Made by a program: the position numbers and the translations under genes. Under the pieces are notes generated by a model. The model saw only the letters and a program-made list of their open reading frames with translations, made no database searches and had not been told where the DNA came from. Shown here one piece after another: positions 36,001-48,000 of a DNA stretch of 64,000 nucleotides (position 1 is its first letter; each line of letters starts with the position of its first letter). This DNA comes from Ottelia alismoides (Eukaryota; Streptophyta; Magnoliopsida; Alismatales; Hydrocharitaceae). The stretch lies in the NCBI GenBank assembly GCA_037367405.1, contig JAZKJV010000607.1:504501-568500 (forward strand), given 5' to 3'.

Positions 36001-39000
36001 TTATAAGTAAGACATATAAGCTATAATATAATGGAAAAAATAACATATAAATTATATTATGTGTTAACTTTAGTAACAAATCGAATAGCATGCATGTATC
36101 AATGCTGCCATACCCATATACAAATTATTTCAAGCTACATGTCATAACAAATATTAGGTTTTTTTATCATATACAATTTTAATTGCTAATTTATATGTAT
36201 TTTTTGAAATGTAAATGCAATAAGAGCATGGAGCGATGAACAAGGCGATGTGGCGATTGTCAAGGCGATTACGCACCTAATTTGATTGAACCCTAACATC
36301 GGAAGTGTGCAAGACAACCATGCGATCTCTCTTAGCTCGATAGCTTGAGGTGACAATCAATCAATCATTACATCTTTGCTATAAGCACTTGTTTTACACT
36401 TAGTGGTGTCTATTGAATTCAACGAGTCGAATGGGCTCAACTCGAACTCAATAACCAAACTCGAGCTCGAGCTCGGACTCGATAAGGTTCGAACTCTGGA
36501 ATGCTGGCTCAGACTCGTTGAGTTAGAGTTGGCTCACGAGCCTCTTAATGAGCCTTATGTCCAATCTTCAACTCCGATGTCACAAAAAATTTCCTTTGTA
36601 TTCAACCCGGAAAAAACTTCTTTAAAATTTTTAACTGAAATAAGGTACTTAATTTTGTGTGTGAACATCAATTTGAAAGACGCCATAGTAAATATCAAAG
36701 AAGAGGTGTATTGTGTACAATTGTGCAAACGCAAGATTAGAAGATACCAATCAAAGATGCATACACACATGAAGCATTGAACCAAACTAAAACCCCTCCT
36801 CAGAGCATAACAAATTTACACCCTCGTCTTAATACAATGAGGACCTTTAGAAGCTTGGAGGATCTAATTTGACTGTTTGATAATGATGGCATATGTATGT
36901 GACCTGGACCCATGATAAAAAGACAGAAAGAAACCTTTCCTCCCAACGACAAAAGAGAGGGATCTCATGTATGTCTTTGTAAGATTGAGGAGGATACTTG
37001 GAAGAGTGTTGCCGTGTGTCTGTTACCTTCCCTCGCAGCTTCAACATCGACTCTTTAGGGCCACATCTCAGGGAGGGTGTGGGAGAAATGGATTAGTGGA
37101 TGGAGATGAATAGAGGTGGATGATGTGGAGAATCTAGAGGTATGGTTAGGGCTCGAAGAAATGGGTCGGGCGAAGGCCAGACGAGGAAAGAACTTGGCTA
37201 CGGTGCGGGAGGGGGGAAAGTCATACAACCCATACCATACCTATATTATATTATAATATGTAATGGAAAATAAATAAAACTTAAAGCGAGTTATCGAGTT
37301 GAGATAGCAAGTTGAGGTTGACTGGACTTGAGCTTGACTCGATAACCCTAACGAGTCACATATCCAACTTGATCTTAGATTCATTAGGTTTTTGAGCCGG
37401 GCTCATGAGCTTTTATTGAGATAAGCTTGAGTTGAGCTCATCGAGCTCAAGCTTTTCTTACAGCCCTAATTGCACTCTTATTATAAAATCTGATCTATTC
37501 CCATCTTTTTACCTTCATTGAATATACCATAAATTGTTTTATTGATAGGAATATACCAGAAAATGTTAAAGGATGAAATCTCCAACCAAGGGATATCAAA
37601 CCTCCTAAAAGTTCCTATGCAAAGGAGTAGTATAAAAAGATGCTCCATTTTGTCCTCCAAGTTACCGCAAAGAGGGCATCGACTATCCTTCTCGGGATCT
37701 CAACATCTCCTTTGCACGTTCCTTACCAATATTTTCTTGAAAAATATCAATGGAACTTAACCTTGATTGGGACTTGATCGTCTGAATAAATCGTATTATG
37801 TACTAGTTATGATTATCATTCATAAGCTTCTTATAGACAGTGCAGATGGAGAATTTCACCCATACCGAACCTAACAATCTTGTACACCAAGTCAAGAGTG
37901 AATTATCAAGGAGAAACATGAATTGCAAATAATCTTCAGGGCTTGCAGTTGTGAAATTTGAGGTAATAGTCGATACAACCTCTTATTTAGTAGTGGGAAA
38001 CCGAGATTCCATGGCCATTACCCAGATATTTGTTGTAATATTCATCAAGCGAGGGAGTCGTCTAGTCCGTCCAGCTCCACTTCAATCATGAAATCAAAAA
38101 GAGAAATTGGAACACTCCTTTGATCGAGGAATTTTGAGATCAAATGAGTTATCTTTAAAACCCTCTTTATAAATAATGGAGGCCTTGGATATAACGTGCC
38201 TCTTTCTCTAAATGTAGTATTTGTTAAAGAACTATTCCAAGCTCGCAAATTGTTTTAAAATTCACTAAGACAACCATGGTTCCATGTTCTTAGGTCCTTC
38301 ACCCTAAGACCTCTAAATCAACCGTCCTACAAATCTTATTCCTCTTTATCAATGAAATAACCTTGCTGGTGCCCTCACTTCACGTCAAAAGAACCTTTTT
38401 GCTCTCGATTGGATAAAGTCCGTGACGCTGTGGAGCTGCCGTTGACTTGTCTCTTGGATCACGTGTCTTCTTTGTCACACTTCATATTAGATCATATCTT
38501 CCTTGGTGTTGTTGTCTGTGATAAAGGATACATCATGCTCTTTCTTCCTCTTTGAGAAGGCCTGACTGCTTGAGGAGGGTTTCAACGAAATCATGGTTGA
38601 TTTTGGACCTCGTTCTGGTGTGATTGTTCAACCATGGGTAGGGTTTTCTGCAAGTTAGAGGCGACGTGAAAGAGGTTATGCACACACCAGAGAAGTGAGA
38701 GGTGTGTAAGAGTCATGGCCTCTATCATCAGAAGGTATAGGATGGGCCACTGCTTTAATGTGGAAGGATGCTGGTGAGCTTCTAATCTCTGAGCATGAGG
38801 AGAGAGCGGGGCTCCAAAGAGTTATTTATGAGGAGGTTCGAAAGCAAGAGGTGAAATGGTGATAGAGGTCGAGCTAGTGACGGGTCAAGGGTTACACCAA
38901 CATTTTTTTTCATGTGGTTGACATTGCTAGATGCTGTCGCAATTATATCCATTCTATCCTAGTGGATGGTGTTCGTGTCAAGGGGGATGGGGAGGTGGGG

Positions 39001-42000
39001 ACAACCGTGGTGGACTACTTTCGTTGGTTGAGTCACTGCTCTCCGCATATGGGTAGATGTGTCTCGGTCAGGGCTCACCACCCCTTACCCCAGACAGGTA
39101 GATGATTTGTCGAAGATGTTTTCTCTAGGTTTTGTCTAGATGAGCCTTTTGCAGCCCCCAACCAGGGGACAAGGAACAAGATCGTAAATTTATCTGGGTC
39201 TGCGTTTTCACATGAAGATAAAGTTTTCTCATTAATTCAACGGTGGGAATAGACGCTGACCAGGGCGTATCGAGCTTCTTTTCGCCCAGTAGAGGATAAC
39301 AATTATAACACGTGTCCCATCTGCATTTTAGGCTTTGAGGATCTCAGCTAGTTATTCTACACTTGTGCTTGCATACGTTGGATTCGGGAGCCGACTGATA
39401 TTGCATGGTAGATCTCTTCTCATTCTATTTTTTAGGCTAGCTTGATATTTGATAACGAATCGGGTCAGACTTGCGACTGAGTTGTGGAGACCAATAGCAA
39501 ATTATGGGCTATTTGATTAATGCACAAGTGATCATTTTTAGAGGTGAGCGGTTTTGTGTTTAGAATCACACCGAGTCCTGAATTTTTGTAACTATACCAC
39601 TTTAATCTCTTTTGGGGCAGACACTTCCATGGTTGTCTCCCCGTTTTTTGATAAAAAATTTCAACATAGCCCCCGACTTCTTTATATTTATCCAACAACC
39701 TTTACAATCTCAATAACTCTTATACCATGACCGATATGATTACCTCTCACCCATTTAGCTTTTGAAGTTAATTGATTCCATAAAAATATGCCAATATATC
39801 CGTCTAGTTTATTATATTTATAAACTAATGCTATTCTCCTTTCTCTCCATCCCTCTCATCCCCTTCTCCACTGCCTCCCTCGAGCCCTTTCTTCCTCCAT
39901 CACCCCTCCTCTTTGCTTCCTCCTCCTTCTGTGCCTGTCTCGATACATCATCGTCCCTCTCCTTGTTGAAAACAAAGGGCATGGAGGCTTGTTTCTCAAT
40001 TGTGTCGCCAACTCTAACCCTCTCCAGCTCATGTGGCGGAGAAGCTTTACCTCTTCCTAGTGACATCATCGTCGAGCATATGGGCTCGATTCTGCCACCA
40101 ACATTGCCGTTGTGGCGTCTCACTTGCTGCCACTCAATTTGACCGTCCGTTTTCAAATTCTTTTATTTGGATATATATTGATATGTAGGCACTGAAAATC
40201 GAAACCAAGCTGCATATGCTGAAGTCAGCCTCAAACATCACCTGATATCATATATTCTGCGAAGGCTGTTTAAGTAATTGCTGAAAATGTATATCCAAGA
40301 AAGAATCTCAACAAATTAATTTTTCTAGGCGTGATAATAGTCATGTATATATAAGATTGCCTAAAACTAGTTATTAGCATTTTGTATGATAAAACATTTA
40401 GGTAAAGAATAACTGGATCCTTAATTCATGAAGACACCAAAATATCAATGAACAAGTACAAAGAGGTCAACAGGTGTTGATTATTGATTTCCCTTTCTGC
40501 CTGATTCGATCTATGAAAGTCGATCAACCGAGCTTTAAACTAGACGATCACATCTCAAGTTCACTTCCTGTCTCATGCTGATTACCCCAAACCAACCACT
40601 GTCCTTACACTAACACATTAAATTGCTTCACAACACAACACAAATTCAACAACTCAAACCTGAAATAAGAAACTAACACCTACTCATTTATTAACAGCAA
40701 GTTACAATCAAAATCATGCCAAATGGAAACTCTAAGATGAAATAGAACATCACCAAGTCAACCATCGGCGTGGAAATCCGAAGTTTTGCTTCACTTTGGG
40801 AGAGGAGGGAATGTATTATACCTTCGATAATATGATGATTGTAGGGGATCGAGAAGGAGATAAGAATGAGGTAGACGCGACCTAAATGCCGGATTTCATT
40901 AAGAAATTGCTAGTTATGCTTGATTTTGCTATTTAATCCACTCTACTTGATGGGCCTGGGAATGTCGGCCTCCATACGTTGATAACCTCCATCCCCAGCC
41001 CTCTACCTTGTCTTGCCATGTTGCTGCGCCTAACCTTCGATGTTGGCAACATCCTCGTCGCAATCTGTCTTTTCCACCAGACTTGACATCGAGGTCGTGC
41101 TCCACTTACTCTTGGAGCACTGCTGGGAGATCCTTGAGAGGAGCGTGGGGTAACGTCCCCGACATGATATCCCCCCTTCCCCCCTCTCACACATGGTCGT
41201 AGAGGGGGTTACAGAGGGGGATAAAGAGGGCGAGGAGAATGTGGTGATGACGGAAGGAGGGAGGAGGGCTAGGCAGGCTAGGGTGGAGGAGATGGTGTCG
41301 GGGACGGAGGCGACGACGTGTTGAAGATGAAATCGAGTAAGAGGTGGACGGTGAACGGATGTGGGTGAGGAGGGGAGGAAGAAGTGAGATTAGCCATTGC
41401 ATTCTTGTTGTGGTTAGCTTAACTCAACAAGATAAACTCAAGAAGAATTAAATTGATAGCAATGGTTGTGGTGTAAGACGAGTAAATTTACAAGGGTCTT
41501 GAATATGAAGAAACCAATGATTGTGGGGGTAAATATAAAGAAACTAGGGGTAAAAATGTCCAACTTTTTCATTTGGAAATTATGACCATGAATTCTGAGA
41601 TCAGTAGTCAATTTTTTCTTTCTCGAAAAAAAAATGAGTAATTGCAATTAAAGGATATCAATTGTTCCCCAAGCACATTGGCACTTTGACAGGAAATACA
41701 AGCATGGCCTTATGTACTGCAGAAATGCAGGGCCCACGTAAACCATTTCTGTCGGATGTTGCGGACCTCAAAAAGCCACACTACCATATTACCAGTTTAT
41801 CAAAAATGGTTTCACGCAGCCATCTGGTGCTTTTAAAAGTAATAATCTTATTTTTTCAAGAATTTATGCTCTTTAAGAATTTGTATCTCCAACCATGCTT
41901 TGATGTTATTCTAGAATTGGCTAATAAATTTCCGATCAAAATGCTGTCCAGTTTTTAGTTAAGAAACCTAGATAGAAATTCTTGAAGCTTAATTATACTG

Positions 42001-45000
42001 ATATCCAGTTTTTCCATCATTAAGGACTTGCCTTTATTTGTTATTTTTATATGTTTTGGTTTACTTGTAGATATTTGACGTGCATTCTTTGTTAAATAAC
42101 TTCTTATGAATTTTGTCATTGCCAATTCAATTTTGTATTTGACAGGTGATAGATCATTATAGAGATATTCTCCAGAACAGACAGATATATCTGCATGAGA
42201 GTAGTAAACTTAAGACCACTCTTGAAGGACTTGCCAACTGCTTGTCTTTATTGGCATCTAATGAAGAGATATCAGTATCATATGATGGCCAGGTACTTGG
42301 ACTTGTAGTACAATCCGCCATGGTGATTTTCCCAATAAAAAACACATCTGATGTGTAAGGACTATGATTTTAAAGACCTGGCTTAATATTGAAAGCACAA
42401 TAATCCAAATTCTTAAGTTGAATATTTTCATTGCATGAATGTGGAAACATCCTGGTTATTGTAATTTGTATGCTTAACTTGTGAATATAAGTTTTTGGGT
42501 GTTCGCCTTTATGGCTTGACACTCTTTTTACTTTTAAAAAAAGAATGTGGATACTTACCCATTGGAATGGCATTGATTCCCTCAATGCATTGAGGTGGGG
42601 AATCGTATTATATATTGCTAGATTATAAACAGCTTCGTAATAATGTTGAAGCTTATATAACTGCTCTTTAAACCCCAGTTAAATCACATAAATCATCTTT
42701 GATTAAGTTCCAGGAGCTTGCGTTTTTGATTGGAGGCTTTGCCATCCACTAATGAGGGATGCCAATGCCATGGACATGAACCCATATACAACTACATCGA
42801 TTTACTTGAAAAGTTTTAAGATTGAAGGTGTTTCATCGGTAATAATTCCAAGAGTGCATGTATTTGTCATTGCATCGACCCCCCTCTCACGATGCTCACA
42901 TACACATGGCCATAATATATAGGTGGAGTATGGAGAAGAAGTCATAGCCTTCCTTCCTCTCGATCCTGAATAATTCTCATATGTCATAACATCTGGAAAG
43001 TTCAGTGACACCGTTTTAATCAACTCTTCAGTGCATGACCTTGCAAATATAGCTGATAGATAACAAGGCTTACTAGGATATTATCAGCAACTTGAATCGT
43101 CGTACTTGGGGGATTTGTCTGACCCTATCAAACTGCAACATGTCATCGCAAAGATGACTGGAAGCGCTAGAATCTAAAACCAATCAAACTTGAAGGAATA
43201 TACATAATGAGCCTGCACTGTCTGAAAAACTACAAAAGTATATGGCAACGTCGATGGAGTATCTGATATTGCCATCTCAATTGGCATGTGTACTGATTAT
43301 TACTGTATACTAGGGAGCATACCCGCGCTTTACGACGGGCTATTTAAATTCGTAATAAAATATGTGAAGCAACGGTAGTAAATTATCCATTGGTTTTTAT
43401 AAAAGATTAATCTAAATATAAAAAAAGAATATTGTACATAAAATCAAATAATCAGACCATTACTGATTCACATATAATGACGTATTTAACTTCACTATTA
43501 TTATTATCATTGTATATATCAACAGATACATGGGAGCAGACTATGACATAATTCTAAAAAAATTTAATGTCAATAGTTTAATTATCTATCTTGCATGATC
43601 ATGTAAACAAACTCAAAAATCAATATATTATGATGGTGGAGGGAAAACTTTAATATATACCATTATTTACCATCTCCATCTTTATTGAAGCCTTGTATAC
43701 TACAATATTAAAATAATCTCAATAAATAGATGTAAGTTCCCTCCTCCCTAGCAATTACCACTAACATCTCTGCATAGTGTCTTATTATGGGATTATAATG
43801 AAAAAACACTATAAATTCGGATTGACTGTCATAATTAAAAAACCAACAAAATTACATATGTTAGGCATTGAATTAACATGTGATTCAAAGCCTAAACTGA
43901 GGATAGTTAACATTTACTTTATACTTGTATAATATGCCTCGATCATAGAACTATATCCCTTTTACACTGTTAGTTACTAAATATAATTTCATTTAAGTTT
44001 TTATATTTAAACTATAGCAATGAAGTATAATGCATGAGCTACTTACAAATACTATTGCATAATACGATTAAAAAATTGCTATGTAAATAAATTAAAGTAA
44101 TTAGCTCGTGGTTGTATTAACCTGAGATATAGAATGGAGTAATGGTTGGGATGATTACTTTTGGAACTTTTGTATCTATTTTTCCATCATTGTGAGATTG
44201 ATATTGTTGCTTGTAGGTAAATTAATAAAGGATGGAAGTTAATTAAGAGGTAGGGTACTAATTCAGAGAGTGGCAATTATTTGAGAATAGGTGAACGTTA
44301 ATAGGCGGAGTATTGCTTGAAGAAGTGAGGATCAATTGTGTTCCCTACATCTACATAATGTTAATTTTATGGTTCCTTTCATTGTTGAAATTACTAATAT
44401 AATTATAGCACAAAATACTATTGTAGAGAAATTCAGATGTGTCTAGTCCATATTCAATTAATGATTATGAAAATGAAAATTTCCCTAAACAAAACATAGC
44501 AACAAAAATTTCATGTAAGCAGAATGATAGGATTTTGTCTACAGTCACTAAACTAATCGTGGAATCTACTTGTCACATGCACAATATTTCAAGATGATTC
44601 AAAAATAACTAACCGAATTATTTTTTTTAAGAAAAACTGTAGTGGGCATCACCTATTTAGCAAATCAAGCTAACACATATTCATTTTATACGATAACATC
44701 ATAAAGAGTATAAATTGTGAAAAAATAAATTACATTGTAATATGAAAGAGTGAATGGATCAGTATCCTCTAAAAACATGAACATGATTTGATTATCGTGA
44801 TTCGTGAGAGAACCAATTGACCGCACTGCAAAAATCTCCAGTATACATCGATTTATGGAAGGATTTGCTAGCAAATCTTACTGCTTGTATGACCGACTGT
44901 TTCAACAATTGAGCTTTCGTGTTTGTTTTCAGGATGAATGGACATAAGACAAGCATGTAAATATTACATTTTACCTTGTGTTGTTTTACCATTGGATGCC

Positions 45001-48000
45001 TGATGCAATGCATGGTAATGTCCATAATTGTGGTACAAAACACGAACATGATTCTTTCTTCCATGTTCCATACCACGACTCTAAGGCCATCGGAGTCATT
45101 GCGGTGCATGTAGACAGTGATTGGCATCCTTTAGTGATCCTATGTAAAATTCATGAGGAAGGAATTAATATACACGATATTGACAAATTTTATTGGGTAT
45201 TTTTACATCAAAACCCTCGCATTCTTGTCATCTATTACACCACAACCTTTGGACATGGGCATATGTCAATAATCAACCTCTTGCAAAATTTTGTGTGGTG
45301 AGGATGTCTCCTTATGCTTTTGATGTACCATCTTTATTTGTATATTTCTTCGCCTACATGTAATTCAAGGTTTTGATGCACGACGTCCTATCAGTTGCAT
45401 AACGTCGTTAGCTTATATGATATCCATACACGATCACATTCGTAATGTCGATTTTATTGTTTCCATGAGAAAAAGTACTACCAAAATTGAAATCGGTGGC
45501 CACTTACTTTCGAATGGAATTTGGTAGCAATGCTTTTGCAGGAATTCGATGACACGTGGTATACCAATGGGTAGGGCAATGGAAAGGACCCCGCCGAATG
45601 GAGGGAAAAATCCAAAATAAATAGACATGCACTCAAACAATGAGGGGGGAGATGAGCGAAGGATTGGGGAGAAGTCTCTCAAGAAAGTGCGACGCGGCAG
45701 AGAATAAAGAAAACCACGTGGCTAAAGCTGAGGTGAAAACCCAGCTTTAGTATTAGTAATAGATTTAGGGCCAACTTGCTGATTTTTTTATATAAGGATC
45801 TGCCATGGTATTTCAATCCAAGTAATATGTTAGGTTTGAGTAATGACACCAATTGATAATTTGCGACTTCCTTTGTTCTCTGATTAATACGAGTTAGGTT
45901 CCTAATTGAATTGAATTCTAATGTACAAACCTAGGTTTGATTTGATTTGATAAAAACATTTGAAAGTTTGAGTTCGATTCGGTATCATATATTTGAGTTC
46001 GAGTTTATTTGGAAAATGGTAGTTCGAGTTCACTTTGATTGTAGTTCATTAATAGTTTGACAAACTTGTTAGCATGAGTAAGTTCAAAATTAACTTGAAA
46101 CTGGACTTACATAATTTAGTTTGACAAAATGAAGTTTTACGGTTCGTTAATCATTTATAAAAATAAGAACTTATTTAATTTAAATAGAGGCTTGTTGTTT
46201 TACTGTGAACAATAGACTTGTGCAGAGAATGACAATAGTGGAAATGAAATTGCTAAGGTGGATGCATGGTCATACATGTAGAGATCGATTCAGAATGATG
46301 AGATGGGAAGAAAAGTTGGTGTATCTCCAGTAGAGGATAAGATGAGAAAAAATTGCTAAGATGGTTTGACGATTTGCAAAGGAGGTCGACTGATGCACTG
46401 GTTAGAAGATGCGAGTTTTGGGATGTTGAGCTGGCTAAGAGAGGGTGAAGTAGGCCAAAGAAGTGTTGGAGTTAGACTATTTTTAGTTTTTTGGATGTAA
46501 GCTCGAGAAGGACCAAAGATAGATCTGAATGGAGGCGAAAGATCCATGTATCCGACCCTACTAAATGTGTGAAAAGGCTTTGTTGTTGTGTAGAGGTTTG
46601 CCGTATCTACTAACAACTAAATCAAAGTTGAAAAATGGCTTAAGCCCATTGTTTGTTTATTTTTAAGTATGCAATTTCAGCTCTAATTCTTACAGATGTA
46701 CAATGTGCAATTATGTGTGTGTTAACGTTCTTGAACATCTATTGAATGAGTATATGTTACGTTTATTGTTGCTTCATGAAGTCATCATGCTAAATTTTGA
46801 AGTTAATTTTCAATACATTTTGAAACAAAGAATATTTTCGAACTATTTCATAACACCCTTTAATCGAAGATGATCATGTTCATTTCGATTAGCAACCCTG
46901 GACACCATGAAGATTTATGACCATCGAGCATAGTTGGTCTCATTAAGCTTGATGATTTGACCAAAATCTGGGTATCTCATGCTACTCGTGGTCCACTACC
47001 AACAATGCCTCTTTGAGATATGAAATATCAGACATTTCCTTCTTTGAATGAACCTTACAAAAAAAATCTATGTTAAATAAAAAACAACTTAGAACATGAT
47101 GTTACCTATGGGCGGTTTAGGACAATGATTGTGGGGGTTGGAGGTAGTTCCTACAGAAGGCTGACTGCATTCTAGTTGAGGTTAGAAACGGAATAGATGG
47201 CTGGCGGCGACCTTGAGGGGTCTGGCGATTACCTTAGTTGGTCGACAACGGCCCTTTGTGAGCTACTGAACTCTGAGAGGACTTGTTTCCTAAATGCCTA
47301 ATGATAAGGTTGACAATGGACATTGGGGCCTTAAAAGGGCGACACATATTGGTTGCAGCTCTAGAAGGACTAACAATAATCGTAAATGCTTAACGATAAG
47401 ATCGACAACGCCCTTGGAGGCTATTGGAGGTTAGTGGAGGGTCAACTCCATTTTGGGGGGGGGGGAGTTGCAACAACCTTAAGACCCTAATGATGTGGAT
47501 GGTTGTAAAGGTTGCAACCCTAATACACTGGCAATATTGTAAAAGGCCCTGTACGGAGTTTTTTTCACACCCACCTGTCTTACACTTAGTGACGCCAGAC
47601 TAAACACAAGGCCATCAATACATAATAGATGGATCTCTTGTAAGATCCAATTACCAATTAATTCAACACTTCCCCTGTCATTAACAATATCTTCTTATCA
47701 CATGTTACATGGAATTCTAAAGTTTCTCCTCACCTTTTATTTTGAGTCGAAAAAAGGGGGAAACAACCAAAGTTCCCGTCCAAGGTGAATTAACCAATAG
47801 AAAAACATTATTGGAGCCAAGACTCAATTCCTTGCATGATGCATAACAGTTTCTATGTGAAAATGGTCGGAAAGGAAAATAACACCATTCGTAGACAACC
47901 AAATCGCTCAAATAACTGCAAGTGGTATGAGCAACTCCCTGTTTGACCAGAACCTGGCGTTGAAGATTGACTTCTAGAAGCTTGTGAGGTTGTTGGTATC

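Noticed and set aside
39762..40156. Coding gene in intron 5
   Set aside because: Both strands are open over the same CT-rich stretch, no motif is recognisable, and no splice or start context supports it.
47560..47690. LTR remnant
   Set aside because: Only a loose resemblance to an LTR end (short TG/CA-like tips and a CCCCTG run); no partner copy in the window.
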